From Arenicola marina (taxonomy: Eukaryota; Annelida; Polychaeta; Arenicolidae): 64,000 nucleotides of DNA. This document shows, in pieces, positions 1 to 10,448 of this stretch; position 1 is the stretch's first letter; every line of letters begins with the position of its first letter. The stretch covers positions 9,555,574 to 9,619,573 of the forward strand of contig OZ025248.1 of assembly GCA_964019135.1 (NCBI GenBank), in the 5' to 3' direction. Position numbers and translations under genes: made by a program. The notes beneath the pieces were generated by a model. It saw nothing but the letters and a program-made list of their open reading frames with translations, searched no databases and was not told the DNA's origin.

Positions 1-279
1 AGACTCTGTGGACACGGCAGAGAATCTCCATTTATAACAGTAACAACAGATTAGCAAGATGAAGGACCGAAGAAAGCGCTCACACACGTCTATTATGTAT
101 TGCAGAACAACTCCTCTGGGAAAATCGCTTAGTCTTTGCTATTTGTCCATGTTCCTACGATGTATAATTAACGCAGAACACCAAATCCATGTTAATCAAT
201 GATGGTACGGCCTATCAAGCATCATTAGACAGTTGTCATGGCAACATTGAACTGACGGTAAACTGTGGATTCTACTCAC

Positions 280-3200
280 CGGACTCCGACAAGGATTCCA
301 AATCATCTTCTGCAGATTTCAGTGAAGGACATACTGAAACGTACAACGTTAACGCGTCAACATGCGTTCACCTGTCAACTCGCTAGCACATTGCACACTT
401 TGTTTCAATATTCCGTACCTTAATGCAAATTGTCTGAACATGGATTGAGACGCTAGGCACGGACAAGCATGACCATATAGATATCAAATAGTTCCACCAA
501 CAAATATCTGGGCGGCAATGATGACGGCATCACCCATCAGTGGTCCATGCATTGGCCATATATAACCTCTACTGACAAATTTTTGTAGTGGATTCGGTAG
601 CAGAACATTCGTGCAGTTCTATACAGATGTATGGCCAGCCAACCTTGTTCTGCACTGATGTGGAAGATGTGGTTGTTAAGGCCGAGGACTATGTCCCCCG
701 CCCGGTTGAGGAAGCACAGGGTGGAGAGGGAGTCGTTCAGAGTGATCTCCGTCAGCAGGACTTTATCCTTCTGCCACACCTTGATACAGCCGTCCGCGCT
801 GTAGTCAAACAGGAGAAACCAAAATATAAAGCAGGGCGAAACATGCAACAGGGTAGAGACATTAGCAAAATGGGTGACTGGTGCACATGTATTTACACAA
901 TGGCGCGTTGCAAACACGTGGAGTGTGACCTCCAACAGAGACCAAGGACACACACGTGCATGACCCCGGCTATAGCTACACGGTATTTAAAATTAGGAGA
1001 CATTAGCCATACAGGTGGTGACCCAGGAGCATGCCCCATGTTCCCACAGCTGTTTCCTACCTGGCTGTGCAGTAGATTCCCAGCTGTCGACAGCTGTCGA
1101 TGGCTATCACAGGACCCGGGTGGTCAGCATTCATCAGGTCCATCCCCGAGCTCTCCGTGCAGTCGTCGCCCGCCCGTACGACTTCACAAAGAAACATTTG
1201 CACAATAGTTTGACTTAAACCATAGGTTACGACATCTCACAACATAAAAAAATTTCTTTCGATTTGTTTTTAAAACGACAGCGGGCCTAATTCATTTACC
1301 AGGATGACGTCACATATTGGTTTCTGATTGGTTGGCGATTGAACACATATGGTATTATTGGTTTTGTTACAACATATATGTGTTCATTTTGTCATTCCCT
1401 GCCTGCTACACCTTGTTAATCGGTTCTTTATTACTCCATTATTAACGTTATTAATGTATCACGCTAGATATAGTTTTCAGATGTAACCCAATCTGTCACC
1501 AAATACAAACATAATGGCGAGCACAAGACCAATAGAACAGGATAGAACCTTTTGGAGCAAGACTGATGGGTGATAAATTTTGGCACCTGGCGATAGTTTA
1601 GACGCATAGTCACACTAGAACCAAACATCGACATGCTGACTGTGTCAAGCTTGCCCAGCGGCGGACTTGTCAGTTCAGCGCTAAGGGCAAAAACTCGTAA
1701 CCAGTTCAAGTTAAAAGAACGAAAGCTAATCTCGTCCACGTGGGGATGTCACCCACCGTCACGCAGGACGAGTTGGGTATCCTACCTCGGGGACGAAACG
1801 CACTGTGTAGGGTTTGTTGGATGGGTATCAAGGACTGCTGAAGAACCGATCCACTCTGGTGACACGTTATGAAGCAGGAATCCTGGGAAAACACAGAACA
1901 ATGCCACTCCAACTTATTGAATGCAATGTCACGGCGAAGGCACTAGTGACGTATACAATGCGATGGCTGAAGTTATTCCCTTAATAATAATATTTTTTAA
2001 ATTTTATCGCTCCAGCGACTAAGGTACCGGTTCGTGTTAGCTACCATGTCATCTTTTACACATATTTAGGGATAAATCTTTCTCGAAGCGTATCAAAAAT
2101 ATTTCCGCTAACAAACCGTAGTTTCTTTTTTATTTACATAACCGTCAAATGCCCCAGTTATCGCCCATGGACCATATTTGTTCAATGATGCACACATCCC
2201 GATTTTAACCAGGTGTTATAATTGTGCATAGCATGGACCAGATGCGACATAAATCAGTCAAAAACGTTTGAGCCAACGCGCACCTGTGTGGTATACCTAC
2301 ACACCCGCGATAGCTGGAACCTCGACAACTGATCCGGTATTGCCTACGACTGAGAGGGAGTGGCCATACGATTTGGACGTGTTTGTGAACTGACCAGCCT
2401 TGTGAACCCGGTGATGTCAGCAGGGGTGTGGACCACGTGGGTGAGCGTCAGTTCCGGCAGGGACCAGACCTGAATGAGCAGACTGTCCGCCTGGCGCACG
2501 CGGGTCAACAGACAGCTGTACTCAGCGTCATGACGCACGTCCTCAATCTGCAGGCAAGAACTGGAACATTAGCTCAACTATCACGAGAGAATTACAAGGA
2601 GATACAGTCCGCAATCTGTAGGCAAGGACAGGAACATTAGCTCAACTATCACGAGAGTATTACAAGGAGCTACAGTCCGCAATCTGTAGGCAAGGACAGG
2701 AACATTAGCTCAACTCTCACGAGAGAATTACAAGGAGATACAGTCCGCAATCTGTAGGCAAGGACAGGAACATTAGCTCAACTATCACGAGAGTATTACA
2801 AGGAGCTGCAGTCCGCAATCTGTAGGCAAGGACAGGAACATTAGCTCAACTATCACGAGGGAATTACAAGGAGATACAGTCCTCTATCTGCAGGCAAGGA
2901 CTGACAGATTAGTAAAATAGTTTATGCACCTATCATAAGATACTATCCGACTCCAAGGCCATTGAGAATAGTATAATAGTCAACATATTATTACAGGGAG
3001 ATATCGGTACTTAATCTACGGGCAAGGAATGACAGAACAGTACAATAGTCTATACACATAACGTAATATACCACCGATATACAGGCAGTTAACCTAATTA
3101 CACAATTAATACAGATGGTAATGGTTGATACAGTATTACTGGGAGATTACATGGACTCTCCCCACAAACAAAAGAATATCATAAGAGTTATAAGACAACT

Positions 3201-6200
3201 GTATCGACAACCTTGAAATAGACATTGGTCACAAAAAGAATTCGGTACTTGTAACGAAAAAGAAGTTGAATAGTTTGTCTGAGACGTACAGCGTCTTTGT
3301 GAGCCTGCAGCTGGAGATATTTCTCGGCCTTGACAACGGGGTCCATGAACAAGATACGGCCATCCTGGCAAGAAGCAAAAGTCTTTATATAACGTAAGAA
3401 ATGGCATTTTATTATCGACATACAACAGAGGATAATGTAAGTATTTTTTATTATTTTATTATCGAAATAAACTAGAGGATACTTGTAATGTAAACATTGA
3501 ACGAAGTAGTTAACTATAATGCGGAGGAAGGTGATCGGGATGCTAATGATGAGATTGATGATGACGAGATTGATGAGACATTGACAGGAGCGCGGATACT
3601 AATGCTGGTTGGTTGGTTGTATATTCAGGACGCTTCAACCAATTATGATCATATCGCGTCAATGGGAGAAGGCAAGTAGGGTGCAGCCATGTCCCCCGGC
3701 GTAACGCCCTACTCTCTGCGAAGTATGACATGGGATCTTTATCCTGCGACCACACAGACATGAGCACCGCGGGGCTCGAACCACCGATCCGCGTGCCGTT
3801 AGACTCATAAGTGGCCAGCGCGCTGAAGGCGAGCGCTCTAACCCAGTGAGCTATCGGGGCGCCCCGGATACTGACGCTGGGGATGATAACACGATGGTAT
3901 TGACGTGGGTCAGTAGACGACATTCTATGATGTTGAGTATTACGATAAGACTAAGGGCGTGTTCGATTTACATGAAACCGATGGGAAACCGAAACCGTTT
4001 TTGAAACCGGTTTCAACGGTTTGCCCACCCAAAGACGAACGTTTCATTTTTTTTACAGTATCACCATGTATTTTTGGTTTCATGTAAATCGAACACGCCC
4101 TTAGACGTTGACAGTCCTGGTGACGACATGTCAGTGTTGGCCATGCTGATCCCAGGCTTACCTCGAGGCCCAGGAGGAGGAAGGAGTGCCTCAGCGTGCA
4201 GACCATGCCCTGGGCAGTCCACGTCATCACATGACTCTCCAGGCTGCAGGCGCTCAGACACTCGGAGACCAACTCGTACCCAGACCCGTGCTCGGTGGCC
4301 GGGTGGCTATAGGTGTGGCCTCGCTTCTGACTCCTAGCCCGGCTCCGACCGCTGAGAACAGACACAACGTGAATCACTTATACATAAATACATGGGTGGT
4401 GTCGCCAATGCATTGGGTTAAACCAGGCAAATAAAACCTGGTCAGAGATTTCGAGTAAAGGAGCATGAAGACGGGCTGTAAAGTAAACCGCTATAAACCT
4501 AATGTGCTAGGGACAGAGCATTTGATTCAAATTACAGGTTTTTGGTTTCTAAAGTTCAAGTACGGGAGTCCCAAAATTCGGGGTATGGAAAAAGGGTCTC
4601 GGTTTCGAGGTTCCACTGTATGTACATACATTGGCCTGGTGGATAACGCGTTCGGCTATTGTCGAGTGCGGTGTGCTAGGCCAGTCGAAATGTACCGCCG
4701 GTGCGTGGTTCGAAACTTGCCAGTGCAAATATATGTTGTGTTACATAAAGATCCAATGTCTTCCTTGGCAGAGTGGTGGGTTACTCCCCTAGACATGGAT
4801 CATCTTTACCGCGACCCTTTCCATTTTCGAGATATGAACTTAGCGGTTACAGCATCCTACTTAATCAAGCAACCAACAATCGATGTACAAAAACACGGGC
4901 CAAGGTAAATCATCATTTGGGGTTAACAATGCCATCAAACACCACACCTTTTGGTGGGTTCCGGTTCTGATTTCCGCTTGGCGGCGCCACCTTCAGCCTC
5001 GACTTGCATGAGACGCTGTTGGATGTTCATGAGATCCCAGACGGCCACTCGACATGCTGGGTCAGTTCTGGAACAATATAGACAACAACGTCTCGTCAAC
5101 TAGGAACAACGAATACAACGCTTCTCTTATACTTCAGTAATAATCAGTACAAAGTGCGAACAAATTGCATCATAAAGAAATAAGTTAAAGACATGAAACC
5201 ATTAGCGAAGATATTGTAGTTAAAAGGCTCTACCACGTACATCCTTTCGATATCATTATGATGGTATCTGTTTATGCCGGCTATGAACAGCAGTGAGACG
5301 TTCGTAGGCGCCATGTACATTTCGATAGCATCTTTGTTCCGTAACGTAATAACTAATACATAAGATACATAAACCGGGGAAATCTCTTTAGTTTTGATAA
5401 ACATATAGACCACGCATCTTACCTGACAGTATAAACCCAAATCTCTTTCGTGTTGATAAGCAGATATACCACGTTGAATGAACGGTTGTAGACAGCGCCC
5501 CTGATGGTCTGTAGCGGAGACACGGAGGGCGGGGGCAGCACTGTAGACAGGTGGCGTCTGGAGCCACGTGAGAAGATCCTCACACTGCATGGACAGGAGG
5601 CATAAAGATACATACAATTAGTACATAGGAGAGCTTCAAGTTATACGGAACTGGAGTCCCACCCGACAGCTTAAAAAATGTTGCGGGAAGTATAATGGTG
5701 ATATATCCGTATATGAAATATATATATCAAATCCTAAAACTCTAATTCGTAGAGCGCATACGATATCGAATCGAGCGTTTGAGAAACTATCAAAATTGTA
5801 TCAAACAGGTGGGTTTGCGGTACTTTGCAAATATAGGAGTGTTAATTAGCATCGCTTTCTGAGACAAATATATCGGTAAGTCTCTTTTAACATTCGGCAC
5901 GAGTCAAGGAATCTCTCACCTGTTGTCCTCGCCGACGGCCATCACTCGCGTGCTCTTGTCCCCGCCGCGCGCCAAGGTCACACTGCGCACCCTGTTGCGA
6001 GAGTGCGCCCAGTAGATGGCGCTGCGGTTGATTCCCCACAGGGTGACGGTGCGTAGCGTACCGAGGAAGAGGAGATTGTCCTCCGTGAGTCCCATCCAGA
6101 TGACTCCCTCAGAGGACACGGTCAGGCTGCGGCAGTGATGAAGGCAGGTAACGAGAGTGAGGCGGTCCCCTTAGTTAAAAGGCTTTTAACCCGAAATCGG

Positions 6201-6405
6201 GTGCTTAATAATGGTTAGATTACACTGGTTGATAGGAATGCACACATTCAGGCAACAAATACACCAAGAAACATTTTAATATGTACTTAGCGATATATAA
6301 CATATAAAACGGACTAACAAATACTTTTTTTTCAAATATCGACAATGTGAGATGGGACGACAACAGTGATGTTAAGAGATAAGGTATCAGCATATAGGTG
6401 CAACA

Positions 6406-6444
<39 letters not shown>

Positions 6445-9400
6445 CGTGCTCGAGACCAAAACGACAACATTAAATTATGCTTTCCTTTATCAAAATAGCA
6501 TATTTAAAGGATGGACATGACAAAATGCATTCTCCACCTGTAGACGGCAGCCATTGTATGAAGGGACCAGATGCACACAGTGCCATCTAGCGAGCAGGTG
6601 AGGACCAGTGCCGAGGTGTCGGGGTGAAGGAGCAGGTTGGTGACGGGGCGGGAGTGACCGCGAAATGTGTGCAGCATGCCCCCCGCCAGACTCCACACTT
6701 TAACTGCAAAAACCCGACCTTGGTACATGGCAGGCATGGGGTGGTTCTATCGTCAATGTAATCGAGTACAAGTAGTAAGAGTAAAAAAAGTAAAAGTCCC
6801 AACCTAACATATAGACCTTAAAGCACCTACATGCGCCAAATGTCACACGTATGTGATGCCATGCACACATTTCCACAGATAATACAAAATTACTACATGC
6901 ACAAGTACATATGTATAGAATCGTACTCAAAGAGACGCTTATGGTTATTCCAAAAGAACAAAGGGCAAATATAACCATAGCAAAATCACGCGAACATATA
7001 TCAAGCCGAAACATGGTAAAGTGTAAATTCATATATGATGCTGAACGTAAAAGTGTTTTCAGGATTGTATGCGACTGCTTTATGGCAAACAAAATTGCAA
7101 TATTGCTAATATATTCTAATATATTTATAATTGGGTCTTGTCAAAATGGTAAGCAGCCTGGTCCCTTACCTTCTGTGTCTACCGAGGATGTAACGAACAC
7201 GCCAGCTTCCTTGGAGAAAGCACAACCAGTTATCGACATGCTGTGAGCTCTGCAAGGAGAAAAGAAAGCACAACCCGTTATCGACATGCTGTAAGCTCTG
7301 CAAGGAGAAAGCACAACCAGTTATCGACATGCTGTGTGTGAACTCTGCAATGAAAAAACACAACCAGTTATCGACGTGCTGTGTGTGAGCTCTGCAAGGA
7401 GAAAGCACAACCAGTTATCGACATGCTGTATGTGAGCTCTGCAAGGAGAAAGCACAACCAGTTATCGACATGCTGTGTGTGAACTCTGCAAGGAGAAAGC
7501 ACAACCAGTTATCGACGTGCTGCGTGTGAGCTCTGCAAGGAGAAAGCACAACCAGTTATCGACATGCTGTATGTGAGCTCTGCAAGGAGAAAGCACAACC
7601 AGTTATCGACATGCTGTGAGCTCTGCAAGGAGACCAGGACATATCAATCCACAATCGCCGACATCTCTGAGACATGAGACGACCTAGCTATATCTCTTAC
7701 CTTATCCCAGCAGCTGTCCATGTTCACTGCGGTAATAATCCTCAATGGCCCACTTTACAGTGAGATCCGACCAAAAGCGCACCACCACTTCCCATTCATT
7801 CTTCATCTTGACGAGTCAATAATAACGGTACAATAAGATTATCCTTTAAACCTGCAGCTTGGACAGTGACCGTGACAGAGCAACTATGGTCAGGTTCAAG
7901 CCCACCTTTCAAACTTGAAGAGGAGGTTTCCGTCCATGTCGTAGGCGAGCAGGTCGGTGTCGGAGCAGCAGTAGAGGTGTTGGAGGTCGAGGTCGAGCTC
8001 CACCCTCTTCACCCACGATCCTCCCACACTGGGCAGCTCATACCTGCACCAAGGACAACGACATGCAGCCTATGGAAGACCAATCAGCTTCACCGATAGG
8101 AAGTATTTGTCTAATACTACGATTCTCTTAAGAACAGTTGAAATATTAAGGACAACAGGTTTATGCATCTTACCGGTAAACTCCACTCTTTGCGAAAGAC
8201 TCTATAAAATCCTAAATCTGCATATTACAGGAAGAACTATTATATTCGCCAACAAATGCGAGGGAATTATGACCTTAGCCCAACACCAGTTGAACACGTG
8301 TGCGGAATGGAAATATAGTTACTGCATCACAAGTGTTGATTCTATAGTTCGGTAGGTGCCATCGGTAAAGTGCTAAGATACGGTTATAGCAATCAAGTTA
8401 GGTACGGTTGGCTTACTTCAATTTCAGTCTGTAGTTAGCCATGGGTTTGATTTCGTCCCATGTCTTTTCTGCAGATTGCACATACATCCACACCTGCAAA
8501 AGACAGGTCATCCAATAACTCCGTGAGTAATGCGGTTATCACTGCGACTATAACGTAGCTAGTTGTCACATGGCATCGTATGATCACAAGCCGTCATCCA
8601 ACTCTTACACAATAAATAACTTTGCTGTAACTGCGTTATAATTATTATAATGAAAACAAATCGAGTGTCTGTTATACAGGTCTGAGGCCCTGGAACGCCG
8701 GAGAACGTACCTTTGTTCCGCCGACTCCACCAGTGATGAGTTCATCTCTCACAGGGTTGAAGATCATAAACAGAATAGACCTAAGGTCTGAGCTCACGTG
8801 GCAAGTCTCCTCAAAATTTCTATTTAATACCTGCAAAAAGTGTCAAAGACAAAATGAGGTATAGTCAATTGTCCATTTTTTATGTATTACATGCATTGTT
8901 GCATATATATGTTCGAAATTTGCCCAGTACAACCAACCAATATTGGCAGAAAATAACCCTCAAGTATAATAACATTTATTTGTGATGGATTTGGATTTTG
9001 ACATGATCATCACATTCTCATACATTACCTTGAGAGAAAAATCCTTTCCCAGCGCAAAGTATACATTGTGTTTCTTTGCATAGATGAAACTGGTTAATAC
9101 TCTATATTCGTACTTCGCGTAGGTCATCGCTCGTACAACTGCAAAAGCAATATTCAACGTTATACCGAGAGAGATTCACATTTCTTTGTCAGGAGCCAGA
9201 TGGACTGCTAACTCTGTATTTATAAGTATTCAGTTTCACTGTAAACTCTTCTGGGACAGTACAGACGTCGGTACAGACGTCGGTACAGACTCTCTCGCAA
9301 TACCCATACATGTAGGTGATCCCGATAGCTAGAAATCTCAAGACAGAAAACCCCGCCGCTCTCAGGTCCTGACAGGAACCTGAAGACAGAAAAACCCGCC

Positions 9401-10448
9401 GCTCTCAGGTCCCGACAGGAACCTGAAGACAGAAAAACTCGCCGCTCTATCGGTCCCGATAGGAACCTGAAGACAGAAAAACCCGCCGCTCTCCCGGTCC
9501 TGATAGAATTGGTTGGTTGGTTGGTTATTCAGAACGCTTTAACCACTTTTGGTCATATCGCGTCAATGGGAGAAGGCATTAAGGGAGATCGAGTGGAGCC
9601 ATATCCCCGGGGGTAACCCTTACTCTTCACGAAGAAAGACATGGGATCCCGCGGACTTTCAATTCTGCCTGAAGCGCTATAAGGTTAGTTTCCCTTTTAA
9701 AGTCTGGTAGCCAGAGCTAAGAATGTGACGTTATTTGCTCATATCACTCAGCCCCTATTCAACAAAGTGTGGGTCTAACGGCAAACGGGTAGTTCCTTAA
9801 TAATTGTCGAACGTAGACATAACGTATACCTTGCTGACCAGCCGCATCTTTATTCCATGTGGTTATGCCTTTGGAATCAAGGATAACAAAGTGCCGCATT
9901 CTCCCATTGTAGGCAACTGGAAATCAAAATGGCACAATTAGAGATTTTGTGTTTTAAATCGTGACAGAAGAAGGCTCTTATTTTTTGTATTGCAACAATC
10001 TATATATTGTGTATGCAGGTATTATTAACTGGTACCGGTACATGTACCTTAAAAATATAGGAACCGCAAAGTAGAGTGCCTGACGTGCCTGCCTGGCCTG
10101 CATGAGTTCACATGAGAAACATTTAATGTTTTGGGAAATATTGTGGACTGAAGTTGTCATTATTATAATGCCTGAGAGCTAGGCCGCTAAACGCACCACC
10201 CATAATGTCGGTGCTCTTCTTGCTGTGTTCATAGGCAGCTCGGGGTTGCAGTCCATAGGATAACGATGTAAACTGCTCGGATATCCGTGTGTCCCTGTCC
10301 CCTTCCTCTGTCTGAGTATCTCTGTTGAGCAGGAGGCCATTCTCAATCTGATCTTGGATTTCTAAAAATATTGCATCTTCTTTAGGTGGAGCTTCCTCCG
10401 CAAGCAGTTCTCTAAACTCCCCATTGACTTCTTGCTCCTTGGAGTCCC
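280..10448 (-). CDS. WD40 beta-propeller protein, WDR97/WDR87-like (partial, runs off left edge)
   Basis: Exons in transcription order, all with AG/GT borders and matching phases: 10448-10197, 9916-9830, 9138-9029, 8830-8711, 8493-8417, 8043-7906, 7249-7170, 6703-6538, 6126-5920, 5584-5423, 5067-4948, 4351-4162, 3364-3290, 2547-2395, then 1181-1061, 798-644 and 333-280 after a poorly resolved stretch. About 755 residues are visible. WD-type blades are clear: GVKVWSLAGG, DGTVCIWSLH, RTVTLWGINR, ADGCIKVWQKD, with GH and AHKDA loops before them. The segments GGVGGTKVWMY and GSWVKRVELD, the RTDPACR motif and the FLNRAGDIVLGL stretch resemble the large WDR97/WDR87 proteins of cilia and sperm; that family call is from memory of those sequences. 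The first exon is unsolved: the 10448 exon needs a preceding phase-1 exon and has no early ATG. The 3' end lies beyond base 1. The propeller probably serves as a protein-binding scaffold; no catalytic motif is seen. Confidence 0.8.
1565..1882 (-). other. Uncertain exon(s) of the WD40 gene
   Basis: Between the 2547-2395 and 1181-1061 exons the reading frame must be bridged. A good 3' splice site (TTTTCCCAG) opens a phase-0 frame at 1882 beginning DSCFITCHQSGSVLQ, which reads like a WD strand, with a GTAGGA donor near 1791. A second open stretch at about 1675-1565 (frame AELTSPPLGKL to RLNYRQ) is preceded by a pyrimidine-rich AG and followed by a GTGCCA donor. The phases of these two pieces and of the 1181 exon do not close, so at least one border here is wrong or an exon is missing. 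A transcript alignment is needed. Confidence 0.3.
2541..2905. repeat. 68-bp minisatellite containing splice-acceptor copies
   Basis: About five head-to-tail copies of a 68-bp unit, for example GGCAAGG at 2621 and 2689. On the minus strand each unit contains a pyrimidine tract, CCTACAG and ATTGCGGAC, which mirrors the true 3' splice site of the WD40 exon starting at 2547 (CCTGCAG then ATTGAGGAC). The array lies directly upstream of that exon in the intron and touches it. Copies differ by a few substitutions. Confidence 0.85.
3594..3880 (-). mobile_element. tRNA-derived SINE, full length, with target-site duplication
   Basis: The element (3609-3865, minus orientation) begins with a tRNA-like head. 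An A-box-like TAGCTCACTGG is followed by a B box GGTTCGAGCCC. A unique body follows, then a 3' tail of AACC repeats, seen as GGTTGGTTGGTT on the plus strand. It is flanked by imperfect direct repeats GGATACTAATGCTGG (3594-3608) and GGATACTGACGCTGG (3866-3880), as expected for target-primed insertion. It sits in an intron of the WD40 gene. Related copies are at 9510, 14178 and 59970. These are Pol III-type elements mobilised by a partner LINE; that part is general knowledge of SINEs. Confidence 0.85.
4630..4715 (+). mobile_element. tRNA-like SINE head, different family
   Basis: A tRNA-like stretch with an A-box-like segment (CTGGTGGATAACGCG) and, about 65 bases later, a B-box-like GGTTCGAAAC. 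It lies in an intron of the WD40 gene. No clear tail or target-site duplication was found, and the interior is too diverged for a functional tRNA, so a SINE remnant is more likely than a tRNA gene. Confidence 0.45.
6405..6441. repeat. (AAT)n microsatellite
   Basis: About twelve uninterrupted AAT trinucleotides in the intron between the WD40 exons at 6703-6538 and 6126-5920. Confidence 0.95.
7212..7640. repeat. 43-47-bp minisatellite built from a splice acceptor plus exon start
   Basis: About nine tandem copies on the acceptor side of the WD40 exon 7249-7170. Read on the minus strand, each unit is the first ~36 bases of that exon (AGCTCACA, CAGCATGTCGATAACTGG, TTGTGCTTTCTCC) joined to CTTGCAG. 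Every copy therefore carries a complete 3' splice site followed by exon sequence. The innermost copy is the real exon start and then diverges into AAGGAAGC. Units vary by a 4-base CACA insertion. The outermost copy, near 7635, is preceded by GTCTCCTTGCAG, probably the ancestral intron end. Confidence 0.9.
9336..9505. repeat. 43-44-bp minisatellite, four copies
   Basis: Units begin AGACAGAAAA at 9341, 9384, 9427 and 9471. On the minus strand each has TTTTTCTGTCTTCAG, a good-looking 3' splice site. It lies in the WD40 intron between exons 9916-9830 and 9138-9029, but I see no similarity to either exon. Confidence 0.85.
9510..9660 (-). mobile_element. 5'-truncated SINE copy
   Basis: Same family as the element at 3609-3865: GGTTGGTTGGTTGG tail, then the conserved CATATCGCGTCAATGGGAGA body and the CCCCGGGGGTAACCC segment. 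The tRNA-like head is missing, as is common for LINE-driven copies. It lies in an intron of the WD40 gene directly after the 9336-9505 minisatellite. Confidence 0.8.

Noticed and set aside
588-1208. 206-residue plus-strand frame
   Set aside because: Antisense shadow of WD40 exons at 644-798 and 1061-1181.
3609-3865. Functional tRNA gene
   Set aside because: The tRNA-like part is followed by a SINE body and tail and is flanked by target-site duplications; it is a SINE.
7718-7750. Possible 26-base exon of the WD40 gene (between CCGCAG and GTAAGAG)
   Set aside because: Including it shifts the frame to a stop, while direct joining of 7906 to 7249 gives an uninterrupted FERAHSMSITGC.
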